Assembly: GCA_020403455.1 (NCBI GenBank)
Contig: JADBXP010000028.1
Coordinates: 1 to 64,000 of the forward strand
Reading direction: 5' to 3'
DNA from: Chitinophagaceae bacterium
Lineage (GTDB): Bacteria; Bacteroidota; Bacteroidia; Chitinophagales; Chitinophagaceae
Length of the DNA stretch: 64,000 nt
Under the pieces are notes generated by a model. That model was not told where the DNA came from. It saw only the letters and a list, made by a program, of their open reading frames with translations, and ran no database searches. Below are positions 54,188 through 64,000 of the stretch, piece after piece (within the stretch, counting starts at the first letter, position 1; every line of letters starts with the position of its first letter). A program made the position numbers and the translations under genes.

Positions 54188-55498
54188 TTAATAGCGGTCA
54201 ATAATTCCGGTTAAAAACGTTTCAATTTGTTTTCTGATTTCCCCAGCACTTGTTTGGTGGGCATTCACCAAGACCGAAAAAATCAATGTTCGTCCCTTCG
54301 CAGTCACTAAATACCCACTCAAGGCAACGTGATTACTGAGGGTACCGGTCTTGGCATAAATTTTTCCTACATAATTTTTATAGAGTCCTTTGAGTGTTCC
54401 TTCATCACCTGTTGGTAATATATGGGTGATGCGTTGCCAATCATATTTATCTTTCATTCGCCGAAGCACCCATACAAAATCTTGTGGTGTAAATAAGTTG
54501 TACCTGCTTAATCCACTCCCATCTACCCACTTGGGGCGTTGGGGAATATCTTTCCATTCATTGTTCAGCAAAGTATCTATGATGCGACGGGTGTTCATAA
54601 AGCCGATTTTTTCATTACCGGTCATCAGTAACAACTGTTCAGCAAAAAAATTATCGCTTCTATGCATCATCACAGACAGAACAGAATCTGTCGGCTGTGA
54701 GTACAGCATTTGCACATCAGGCCTTCTTTCAAGCTTGAAACTGACATACTCTACTTTTTGGTGCAATGTATCGGCCAGTATACCAGCCAATTGCGCCGCA
54801 CCACTCACATGAAAAGGCATACTGGTCCCGGAAAAATTTCTGCCCGATGGCACCAGATAAAAAGAGTCAATACCAGCGGGTCGGGTGATATTGAAACGAG
54901 GTCCGAAAGAATTAACTGATGACTGTAATTGACCGGCATACCTGGAAGGAACGGAAGTAAGCATGCCTTGTTTCACTTGAAAACTGGCAAGGTTACCATA
55001 TAGAGGCATGAATGATCTTTCAGACATATAGTCGCTGGAATAATCATCCCAGGCCCAACCTGCGCCCATACCATTGTCCTTCCAATTCTGATCTGTAAGT
55101 AAAATTTTTTGCTGTTGCCGCAGCCGGTCAAAAGCAGGCTGCTTCTTATAGTCAGGATGAAGGAAAGTAGGGTCCCCATTGGCTTCTACCTCAATTGTAC
55201 CATTTCCTTTATCTACCCATCGAAAAGCTACCAGACTATCACCTAATGTCTGCAAGGCAGCGATGCAGGTAAAAAGTTTGGTATTACTGGCGGGAATAAA
55301 ATACTTATCCGCCTGGTGATTGTACAGATATTTTCCGGTTGCTGCATCTGCTATAGAAATACCCACATGGGCAGGTTGTAAGGAAGGATGGGTAATTAAT
55401 TGTCGTTGGGCTGTCCGTCGAATGGCTGTCGGCATTCCGCAAGAAGCCATGATAAGCAGAATCAGGAAGGCATTGATATAAGCAAAATTGTTGCGCAT
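54188..55498 (-). CDS. dacB: D-alanyl-D-alanine carboxypeptidase, S13 family
   Basis: Low-molecular-weight penicillin-binding protein of 436 residues. An N-terminal lipobox-like signal ends in IMASC. The catalytic SxxK is in PASNTKLF, SxN in SGLSRYN and KTG in YAKTGTLSN. A large insert between motifs is typical of PBP4/S13 enzymes, which trim peptidoglycan side chains or crosslinks in the periplasm. The start at 55498 is preferred to 55519. It follows the arginase-like gene by 45 bp on the same strand. Confidence 0.93.
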   Translation of the reverse strand: MRNNFAYINAFLILLIMASCGMPTAIRRTAQRQLITHPSLQPAHVGISIADAATGKYLYNHQADKYFIPASNTKLFTCIAALQTLGDSLVAFRWVDKGNGTIEVEANGDPTFLHPDYKKQPAFDRLRQQQKILLTDQNWKDNGMGAGWAWDDYSSDYMSERSFMPLYGNLASFQVKQGMLTSVPSRYAGQLQSSVNSFGPRFNITRPAGIDSFYLVPSGRNFSGTSMPFHVSGAAQLAGILADTLHQKVEYVSFKLERRPDVQMLYSQPTDSVLSVMMHRSDNFFAEQLLLMTGNEKIGFMNTRRIIDTLLNNEWKDIPQRPKWVDGSGLSRYNLFTPQDFVWVLRRMKDKYDWQRITHILPTGDEGTLKGLYKNYVGKIYAKTGTLSNHVALSGYLVTAKGRTLIFSVLVNAHQTSAGEIRKQIETFLTGIIDRY

Positions 55499-55543
55499 GG
55501 TGTTCAGATGTTGCAACAATTTACGAAAAAGTAGTCAGGGAAA

Positions 55544-56683
55544 TCAAGAATCCTGCCTTTCAACGGCGCGCAACCATGCCTCGGGTATATCATTGTTGCT
55601 GGCAGTTTTGTAATCCTGATAGCTGCAGGCGATAAATTTTTCCTCTCCTATGCGCATCCACCATCTACCGGTTCTTTTGCTTTGCAGAAAAACAGTACTG
55701 ATTTCAGCAAAGGCCAGGTTATAGATATTGAATTCATGAAGATTTTTCAAACTTGCTTCTTCCCTTCCTGTTCTGATGCCGTCAATCAGGTACCAAATCA
55801 TCTGAGAGATTTGTCGCGCTGTCATTTGATGAAGATCCTGCTCAGGAATATATCCATAGATACCAAAGCTACTGCAGGTGCTGCTCATTCCTGCATATTG
55901 TAGCAATGTGCAAGCTTCCTCTCCCGAAAATCCATTGGGTGCTAGCAGATTGGCCGGAGCATGAGCATGCTGGATGGCACTTATGTCAAAACTGAACATG
56001 TCGCTGTTTCTTATCAATGGCTCCATTAATTCAATCGACTCTTTTACTTTCCCCAAACGAAAACAGTCAAATCGCAAGCGATCGATCATTTCCAACATAT
56101 CAGGGTGGGTGAAAAAACTTTGGAACCCGATATGGGTAAAATGTCTCAGGAAGTTGGGAACTCCTGTGAACATTTCAACCAGGAACATCTCTTCCGGAAA
56201 AACTCCCTCCATATTAATATCAATGCGGGCATCAACTACCACTGCATCAATTATTTTGTCCATGGCTCCATAGGCCTGGTATTGTGCCAGGGTATTGTCA
56301 TGAGAACCACCAATGATGAGCACTTTTTTTCCGGCCTCTATAAGCTCCTTTACGATTGAACTCAGGGCTGCATAACTATCCTGCAGGCGTGCACCGGTTT
56401 TCACATTGCCTATGTCAGCCAGCCGAACATCGGTATGCCAGTGAAACAACCGATACAATTCCTTCCGCACCTGATTAGCGGCATTGCTGGGTGCAGCAGC
56501 AGCAGAAGCGCCTCTCATTTCACAACAACCAATCAGCACTAGCTCGGCATCTTCCAGATCGGGGAATTCCTCATCGTAGCAGGAAATATAGCGACCCAAC
56601 TGATGATCACTCAGTGGCTCATCTTCTAAAATAGCAGACCGGGAAATTGGGTCCAGAAAATCACTGATGGTTGAAAGAGACAT
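55544..56683 (-). CDS. arginase/formimidoylglutamase-family protein with altered metal ligands
   Basis: Ureohydrolase fold, 379 residues, of the Bacteroidota formimidoylglutamase-like branch. The expected Mn motifs are partly lost. GGxHS reads G125-GSHD. DAHxD reads D151-ARID, with His to Arg. SxDxDxxDP reads S231-FDISAI, with the second Asp changed to Ser. The bridging ligands are therefore incomplete for a binuclear Mn centre. No other hut genes are nearby. It may have an altered metal site, or may no longer be a hydrolase. It lies between the response regulator and dacB on the same strand. Confidence 0.8.
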   Translation of the reverse strand: MSLSTISDFLDPISRSAILEDEPLSDHQLGRYISCYDEEFPDLEDAELVLIGCCEMRGASAAAAPSNAANQVRKELYRLFHWHTDVRLADIGNVKTGARLQDSYAALSSIVKELIEAGKKVLIIGGSHDNTLAQYQAYGAMDKIIDAVVVDARIDINMEGVFPEEMFLVEMFTGVPNFLRHFTHIGFQSFFTHPDMLEMIDRLRFDCFRLGKVKESIELMEPLIRNSDMFSFDISAIQHAHAPANLLAPNGFSGEEACTLLQYAGMSSTCSSFGIYGYIPEQDLHQMTARQISQMIWYLIDGIRTGREEASLKNLHEFNIYNLAFAEISTVFLQSKRTGRWWMRIGEEKFIACSYQDYKTASNNDIPEAWLRAVERQDS

Positions 56684-56766
56684 GTAAACGATATTGATTC
56701 AATAAAACGCAAAAGAATAGGCGATATTGCCTGTATTTGAATCAAAAAAGCAACGAACTAATGACC

Positions 56767-57468
56767 CTATTCGTTGAACCGATAGCCAATTCCTCTTACA
56801 GAATGAAAGTAGCGGGGTTGTTTGCTGTCTTCTTCGAAATACTTTCTAAAGTTGAGTATAAAATTATCGATGGTGCGGGTATTGGGATATACCTGATAGC
56901 CCCATACCATTTGTAGTATTTTCTCACGCGCCACCACTTCACCCTTGTTCTCCAACAACAATCTAAGCAGTAGCCACTCTTTTTTTGTGAGTTGCAATGT
57001 TTCACCGCGAAATGTAATTGCCTGTCGTAAACTAAAATCAAGCACATTTCCCCCAAATTCAAATTTTTCGGGAAAAGAGGTCACTTGCTTTTGCTTGGTA
57101 TTTTTTTCTATCAGCTTTCCTATTCGAAGCAACAGTTCTTCCAGATGAAAGGGTTTAGTGAGATAATCATCAGCTCCTTTGCGTAACCCTGTAATTCGAT
57201 AATCACTCGAGTCTCTTGCACTTAACATCAAAATGGGTACTTCGCGATTGGTAAGTCGGATGGTTTCAGTAACACTGATACCGTCTATCTCAGGCAACAT
57301 CACATCCATAATGATCAGATCAAAATGTGCTTGTGCTACCCATGATAAAGCCTTAGCTCCATCACCGGCAATGGTAACATCATAACCTTCCATTTGAAGG
57401 TTCAATTGCAAAGCTTCCTGCAAATGTTCTTCATCTTCAACTAAGAGTATGTGGTATTGATCAGGCAT
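56767..57468 (-). CDS. OmpR-type response regulator (RprY-like)
   Basis: The receiver domain has an acidic pair near EDEEH and the phospho-acceptor Asp in DLIIMDVMLPEIDG. The conserved Lys is in DYLTKPFHLEEL. A winged-helix DNA-binding domain follows, with LTKKEWLLLRLLLENKG and the NTRTIDNFILNFRKYFE recognition region. The chosen start at 57468 overlaps the histidine kinase gene by 8 nt (ATGCCTGA), so the two are translated together. It resembles RprY of Bacteroides. Confidence 0.93.
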   Translation of the reverse strand: MPDQYHILLVEDEEHLQEALQLNLQMEGYDVTIAGDGAKALSWVAQAHFDLIIMDVMLPEIDGISVTETIRLTNREVPILMLSARDSSDYRITGLRKGADDYLTKPFHLEELLLRIGKLIEKNTKQKQVTSFPEKFEFGGNVLDFSLRQAITFRGETLQLTKKEWLLLRLLLENKGEVVAREKILQMVWGYQVYPNTRTIDNFILNFRKYFEEDSKQPRYFHSVRGIGYRFNE

Positions 57469-58462
57469 GGAAGGAGGGGAATGATACCTGGAATCGACTG
57501 CCCTTTCCGGGTTGACTTTCAACCGATATCCTGGCATTGTGGGCTTCTGCTATTTTTTTGCAAAGGTACAATCCCAGTCCGGTACCTTTCTTCTGTCGAG
57601 TGAGTTCATTGCCCGTGCGATAAAATTTTTGAAATATTTTTTTCTGTTCGGCAGCATCAATTCCGGGTCCGTGATCTGACACCTGTAACTGTACATTTTG
57701 TTGATTGCCCTGTATTTCAAGAGTTACCGGCTTCTCCCGGGGGGAATAGGCAACAGCATTCTCCAAGAGATTACTGACAAGTATAACAATCAGCCACTCT
57801 TCAGCGATCACATTGGCTGTGGCATCCCCCTTCACTTCAATTGTATAACCCGGATAGCGAGAACGTGTATCTTCTGCAGCACGCGATACCACGTCAAATA
57901 AATTCAAGGGCATTTTATTGGCACGGTAATTACCACTGTCAAATTGAGCCGCCAGTAAAACATTGCTGCAGAGTTGATTAAGTCTCCCTGTCTCTGCGAT
58001 CGAATTATTCAACAATTTATCTCGTACTGAGGTCTCTAATTCTCTTTTTTGTAAGGTCTCTAGGTTAAGTCGGGTTACGGCGATGGGTGTTTTTAGTTCA
58101 TGCGTGATTGCCATCATCCAATTTTGTTGTTGCTCCGACAAGCGAAACTGTCTGCGTGTTGCCCGAAAAACAACCACTGCCCCTAATACAATAAATGCCA
58201 GGAAAGTTAGTCCCTCAGCCGTATACTGAATTGTTTTTCTATTGGCATAGTCGGTGATGGTGCTTTCGATGGATTGGCTGGCTGATTGTGCAGTACCGGA
58301 TTGTATCTTAAGTTCCTGTAAACGAATGAACTCGATTTGTCTGTTTTGTTTTTCAAGAGCGAACCACCAATAAGACAGAGCCAGAACCATGTAGAATAAC
58401 AGGGTCCAGTATAAAATGCTCAAAGCCTTTCGTTTGAGCGGCCACTTAAGTTGTAGGTTCAT
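57461..58462 (-). CDS. sensor histidine kinase (RprX-like)
   Basis: Two membrane helices (residues about 12-32 and 75-95) flank a short, about 45-residue periplasmic segment. The HisKA H-box ITHELKTPIAVTRLN is followed by N, G1 and G2 boxes (NLLENAVAYSP, DHGPGID, GTGLGLYLC). The small sensor domain suggests sensing through the membrane or a partner. Its ATG overlaps the gldH stop (ATGA, 58459-58462), so the kinase is coupled to a gliding lipoprotein gene. Confidence 0.93.
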   Translation of the reverse strand: MNLQLKWPLKRKALSILYWTLLFYMVLALSYWWFALEKQNRQIEFIRLQELKIQSGTAQSASQSIESTITDYANRKTIQYTAEGLTFLAFIVLGAVVVFRATRRQFRLSEQQQNWMMAITHELKTPIAVTRLNLETLQKRELETSVRDKLLNNSIAETGRLNQLCSNVLLAAQFDSGNYRANKMPLNLFDVVSRAAEDTRSRYPGYTIEVKGDATANVIAEEWLIVILVSNLLENAVAYSPREKPVTLEIQGNQQNVQLQVSDHGPGIDAAEQKKIFQKFYRTGNELTRQKKGTGLGLYLCKKIAEAHNARISVESQPGKGSRFQVSFPSFHA

Positions 58463-58938
58463 GGAACTACTTTTTCAACGCGTAAACCTGCTTGCAGAAG
58501 ACCCTGCAGAGGGTCCTCCCGCATGATTTGTTTGAGAACAAAATTATATTCTCCCTTTTGAAGCTGAACCGGATAGCGGGTGATACGAACTCGGTGTTCA
58601 AATACATCGCTCATACCTGTTCCCAGCCATCCCTTCTTATTATCCCCGAGAGTGAGCATAACCGACTGCTTTTTGACGGTATCTTTTGGTGCCTGAGTTG
58701 TTATTCCAAGCCAAATATTGTTGTAGTGATAGGCATCTTCATGCCGGATAATGGCATAAATATGATAACGTACGGTGGTATCTGTAATGGTAAAAGTAAA
58801 TTGACAACTATCGGCGGAAGCCCAGTTATGAGAGGGAAATGATTTCAACTGCTCATATACATCCAATTGCCGGCAGCCAACTCCGGCAAAAACTATAAGA
58901 AGGATACACAACCAGTTTTTCAAGTGGTGATTTTTCAC
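58459..58938 (-). CDS. gldH: gliding motility lipoprotein GldH
   Basis: Lipoprotein of about 160 residues. The signal ends in the lipobox AGVGC. The GldH pattern follows: FPSHNWASADSCQFTFTITD, YHIYAIIRHEDAYHYNNIWL and MREDPLQGLLQAGLRVEK. The start is a GTG at 58938, which gives a short basic n-region before the hydrophobic segment. A longer frame from 59025 would overlap yicC by 44 nt. GldH is part of the gliding machinery. It sits apart from gldDE, between yicC and the two-component genes. Confidence 0.88.
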   Translation of the reverse strand: MKNHHLKNWLCILLIVFAGVGCRQLDVYEQLKSFPSHNWASADSCQFTFTITDTTVRYHIYAIIRHEDAYHYNNIWLGITTQAPKDTVKKQSVMLTLGDNKKGWLGTGMSDVFEHRVRITRYPVQLQKGEYNFVLKQIMREDPLQGLLQAGLRVEKVVP

Positions 58939-58981
58939 AAAGATACAGCAAGCAAAGCTATTCAGGTGATGTTGTCCTTTC

Positions 58982-59857
58982 TCATAAGATATTGAGAACT
59001 TGCTCTTTCGCTTTTTCCAGCTCATCTTTCATGCGGATCACTACCTGCTGAATCCCGACATCATTCGCCTTAGAGCCCGTGGTATTGATTTCTCGCCCGA
59101 ATTCCTGCAAAATAAAAGATAATTTTTTTCCCTTAGACAAATCCGCCTCAGCCAGTACAGTTCGAAAATAGGCACAATGATTACTCAAGCGTACCTGCTC
59201 TTCGCTGATATCAATTTTTTCAATGTAATAGATCAATTCTTGCTCCAGGCGATTGGTGTCGTACATATCTTTTCCCACCTGCTCTTCCAGTAATTTCCGC
59301 AGCTGTTCTTTCATCCGGATACGGCGTTCCGGTTCCAAAACAGCAATCTCTTTTTGTCCTTGCTCGATATGATCAACTCTTGACAAAAGATCTTTTTCCA
59401 ATGCAGCCCCCTCATTTAGCCGATGCTGGTTCAACTGTGCTATCGCCTCTAGCAGCACCTTCTTACATTCGTTCCACTCATCATCTGAAAGGGATTCGCT
59501 CGCAGGTACAATCACATCAGGTAGTTTGACCAGGGTGGATAAAATATCACCCGTATCGATCTTTAATTCCTCTGCCAAACGTGAAATTGGCTCATAGTAA
59601 GACCTGGCAAGGTCTGTATTGATGGTAACCGGACGTACCGATCCATTGAATTTAATCTGAATAACACATTCCACACTACCCCGCAGTAAGTTTTCTGATA
59701 ACAGATTTCTCACTTCAAATTCAAAGGGTTTGAGCAGAGCAGGAATTGTCAATCTCAGGTCGAACTGCTTGCCATTAAGTGAACGAATCTCCACCAGATA
59801 ATTTTTATCCCGAATGGTTTGTTCTGATCTGCCAAAACCCGTCATTGAATACAGCAT
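58982..59857 (-). CDS. yicC: YicC-family endoribonuclease
   Basis: 291 residues with the YicC N-terminal motif MTGFGRSE and VEIRSLNGKQFDLRL. The C-terminal DUF1732 segment reads GKKLSFILQEFGREINTTGSKANDVG. E. coli YicC is an RNA-degradation factor. The ATG at 59857 gives the standard N-terminus. It heads the gldH-kinase-regulator run. Confidence 0.94.
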   Translation of the reverse strand: MLYSMTGFGRSEQTIRDKNYLVEIRSLNGKQFDLRLTIPALLKPFEFEVRNLLSENLLRGSVECVIQIKFNGSVRPVTINTDLARSYYEPISRLAEELKIDTGDILSTLVKLPDVIVPASESLSDDEWNECKKVLLEAIAQLNQHRLNEGAALEKDLLSRVDHIEQGQKEIAVLEPERRIRMKEQLRKLLEEQVGKDMYDTNRLEQELIYYIEKIDISEEQVRLSNHCAYFRTVLAEADLSKGKKLSFILQEFGREINTTGSKANDVGIQQVVIRMKDELEKAKEQVLNIL

Positions 59858-60008
59858 ACTAGCACAATTTGGTTATTCCGGCTCGCTTTCACCTAATTCC
59901 TGTCCAAATTCAGGGGCAAGTTCGGATATGTCTGTTGATGGGTTGATTTACTACCGAAATTTTTCCTTCCTGCATCAAATAGACTGAACTACAAGGTACT
60001 AAAATTAG

Positions 60009-62228
<2,220 letters not shown>

Positions 62229-62238
62229 AATAAATGCC

Positions 62239-62913
62239 ATGTTGCAACAAGCCACCCTCCAATTCCTCAAAGGACTCGCCCGCAATAACCAGAAAGAGTG
62301 GTTAGACGCACATCGAATGGACTATGAATCGGCGAAGGCAGACTTTCATCAGTTGGTAGAACAGGTGCTTCGATCATTAGAAAAAAAAGAACCTGCATTC
62401 GCTTCGTTGCAGCCAAAAGATTGCATTTTCCGGATCAACAGAGATGTTCGTTTTAGCAAAGATAAATCCCCATATAAAACAAATATGGGTGCCAGCATCA
62501 AAGCAGATGGCAAGAAATCATTGCTGGCAGGATATTATGTGCACATCGAACCGGGTGGTAAAAGTTTTGTAGGAGGTGGATTGTATATGCCCGATGCGAC
62601 AATACTTCAGCAGATAAGACAAGAGATTGATTACAACTGGGATGAGTTCAGCCAACTTTTACGTGCCCCTGGATTCAAGAAATTGTATGGAAGTTTGGAA
62701 AAATGGGAGGGAATGATTTTATCACGGGAGCCGAAAGGTTATGAAAAAGATAATCCGGCGATTGAATTCCTTAAAATGAAAAGCTTTGTTGCCACCATGC
62801 CACTAACTGATCAGCAATTAACAGAAAAAAGTCTGCTGCGAGATTTACTTCAGGCATTGAATAACCTGCAACCTTTGTTGCAATTCATGAATAGAGCCAT
62901 TGAGCATCCTTAG
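62239..62913 (+). CDS. DUF2461 protein (TIGR02453 family)
   Basis: Soluble protein of 224 residues. It opens with TLQFLKGLARNNQKEWLDAHR and contains the family core CIFRINRDVRFSKDKSPYKTNMGA and GGGLYMPDA. Function is unknown. The start at 62239 leaves a 10-bp gap after ligA; an upstream in-frame ATG at 62206 would overlap ligA. It converges with the nnr gene with 3 bp between. Confidence 0.88.
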   Translation: MLQQATLQFLKGLARNNQKEWLDAHRMDYESAKADFHQLVEQVLRSLEKKEPAFASLQPKDCIFRINRDVRFSKDKSPYKTNMGASIKADGKKSLLAGYYVHIEPGGKSFVGGGLYMPDATILQQIRQEIDYNWDEFSQLLRAPGFKKLYGSLEKWEGMILSREPKGYEKDNPAIEFLKMKSFVATMPLTDQQLTEKSLLRDLLQALNNLQPLLQFMNRAIEHP

Positions 62914-62916
62914 GCA

Positions 62917-64000
62917 TCAATACAATGTTTGAAATGCTTTTCCTAAAGATTCGATGACATCGCTGGCCAAAAGACTTTCCTGGGCTATAGTGTTTACTGC
63001 TATATCAGCTGCCAGTCCGTGCAAATAAACGCCGAGCAAAGCCGCCTGCAGGGGGTCGTATTGCTGTGCCAATAAAGCAGTCAATATTCCGGTGAGCACA
63101 TCACCCGAACCACCTTTTGCCAGCCCTGCATTTCCGGTTGAGTTGAACCAACTCTTTCCCCCATAACAAACCTGTGTATGATGGCCTTTTAAAATGACTA
63201 CCCATGGGTTCTGTTGGCTAATTTGTCGGGCTTTGGCAGATCTTTCATACTCATTGGAATGTTTTCCGAACAAGCGATCAAATTCTTTGGGATGCGGTGT
63301 GAGCAGGGCCCCTTCCGGAAGAAGCGATAAATGTTGTGGGTGCAGTGACAGCAGGTGCAAGGCATCTGCATCCAGCACCAGTGGAACCTGGCTCTTTCTC
63401 AAAACATCTACCAATAGTTTTTCCGCATCAGCATCAAGTCCCATTCCCGGTCCTATGCCAATACTTCGATAGGGTTCGAGTTTGGGTAGTCCGTTTTCAC
63501 GAGCCAGTTGCATGGCTTCCGGCAAAGCCGTGAGAAGATCCACTGTATATTTTTCAGGAACCAAAACAGTGAGTAGTCCGGTTCCACTTCTTAAACAAGC
63601 TTTGGCTGCAAGTACTGCCGCACCCATTTTACCTTCACTGCCCGCAACCAGAAATGAATGGCCAAAATGACCTTTGTGCTCAACTCCCTGGCGGGGACGG
63701 AATATTTCACGGATAGTTTCTTCAGTGATTAAACGGGTATCAGATGGGTGAATCAACGGATAGTTCGGGGAAAGTCCGATCGGTACAACATCCAACTTGC
63801 CAAGCATTGGCCAATTTTGCGCCAGTAAAAAAGCAGGTTTCAAACTCTCGAAACCAATGGTGTGCTGTGCCCTCACAGATGGTCCGATGATGTATTGATC
63901 AGAACCCATGCCACTAGGAATATCCACCGACCAACAATTTACTTCAGCTGCAAGCAGATACATGACCAACTCAGCTGCAACCGATGACAAAGGCCGGTTG
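62917..64000 (-). CDS. nnr: bifunctional NAD(P)H-hydrate repair enzyme, 5' end outside window
   Basis: The C-terminal ADP-dependent NAD(P)H-hydrate dehydratase domain is complete: HKGHFGHSFLVAGSEGKMGAAVLAA, LTPHPKEFDRLFG, and GNAGLAKGGSGDVLTGILTALLAQ with the catalytic Asp. The frame stays open to the window edge and the first residues (NRPLSSVAAEL, then WSVDIPSGMGSD) belong to the YjeF_N epimerase domain. The protein is therefore the usual epimerase-dehydratase fusion, truncated here by the window. It repairs hydrated NAD(P)H. Confidence 0.93.
   Translation of the reverse strand, partial: NRPLSSVAAELVMYLLAAEVNCWSVDIPSGMGSDQYIIGPSVRAQHTIGFESLKPAFLLAQNWPMLGKLDVVPIGLSPNYPLIHPSDTRLITEETIREIFRPRQGVEHKGHFGHSFLVAGSEGKMGAAVLAAKACLRSGTGLLTVLVPEKYTVDLLTALPEAMQLARENGLPKLEPYRSIGIGPGMGLDADAEKLLVDVLRKSQVPLVLDADALHLLSLHPQHLSLLPEGALLTPHPKEFDRLFGKHSNEYERSAKARQISQQNPWVVILKGHHTQVCYGGKSWFNSTGNAGLAKGGSGDVLTGILTALLAQQYDPLQAALLGVYLHGLAADIAVNTIAQESLLASDVIESLGKAFQTLY

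Noticed and set aside
57468..57537. Longer response regulator starting at 57537
   Set aside because: The extra residues are not receiver-like and lie inside the histidine kinase gene; the 8-nt overlap start at 57468 gives the standard N-terminus.
58938..59025. Longer GldH starting at 59025
   Set aside because: It would overlap yicC by 44 nt and place about 30 extra polar residues before the lipoprotein signal; the GTG at 58938 gives a normal signal peptide.

Overview
The window looks like the chromosome of a pigmented, gliding-type member of the Bacteroidota, most likely Chitinophagaceae (Chitinophagales). The signs are a SusC/SusD pair, gldD, gldE and gldH, an RprX/RprY-type two-component system, a Bacteroidota-type carotenoid cluster, DUF4266/DUF3570 proteins, a 31-residue AURKAIP1/COX24-type basic protein, weak Shine-Dalgarno sequences, and promoters resembling the TTG / TAnnTTTG Bacteroidota pattern. 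The family-level placement is inference. There are no insertion sequences, phage genes, rRNA genes or CRISPR arrays. Nearly everything reads as ordinary, densely packed chromosome.

Layout. 1-175: tRNA-Arg(CCG), with a partial tandem copy of its 3' part that is interrupted by a perfect palindrome. 207-8670 (minus): light- and sigma-controlled carotenoid genes. These are a CarH/LitR-type B12 photoreceptor regulator, then an apparent operon ECF sigma-crtI-crtB-idi-crtD-cruF-crtZ-crtY. The gene set predicts a monocyclic 1'-hydroxy xanthophyll of the saproxanthin type. 8758-11272 (minus): rfbB, rfbC and rfbA, without rfbD. 11384-16731: an HGSNAT-like membrane acyltransferase, then a three-gene amino-sugar salvage cassette (AmgK-like kinase fused to a RapZ C-terminal domain, MurU-like nucleotidyltransferase, left-handed beta-helix acyltransferase), then an APC permease.

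16842-18776 (plus): a thioredoxin-DUF4266-DUF3570 operon. 18779-21066: an unrecognised gene divergent from umuD-umuC; the UmuD homologue has lost both catalytic residues. 21063-23897 (minus): a DUF4136 lipoprotein and an AsmA/DUF748 protein. 24021-29893 (plus): the C-terminal half of a split carB, comEC, purH and an EamA transporter. 29871-36375 (minus): polysaccharide deacetylase-like protein, lutB, DUF3109, gldD, gldE and mutY. 36527-39534 (plus): HU/IHF protein, TPR protein, the 31-residue basic protein and RNase G. 39724-44184 (minus): SusD and SusC.

44838-50435 (plus): radA, comF, glutathione peroxidase, DNA polymerase III delta' and ricT. 50458-54179: M3 peptidase and mutL, the latter with a degenerate endonuclease motif. 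54188-59857 (minus): yicC-gldH-histidine kinase-response regulator-arginase-like-dacB, with two coding overlaps at the kinase. 60078-64000: ligA, a DUF2461 protein and the start-truncated nnr.

The loci most worth following up are the AmgK-RapZ fusion cassette, the catalytically dead UmuD with its tandem-repeat operator, the CarH/ECF-controlled pigment operon, the Trx-DUF4266-DUF3570 unit, the half-carB, and the interrupted tRNA duplicate.
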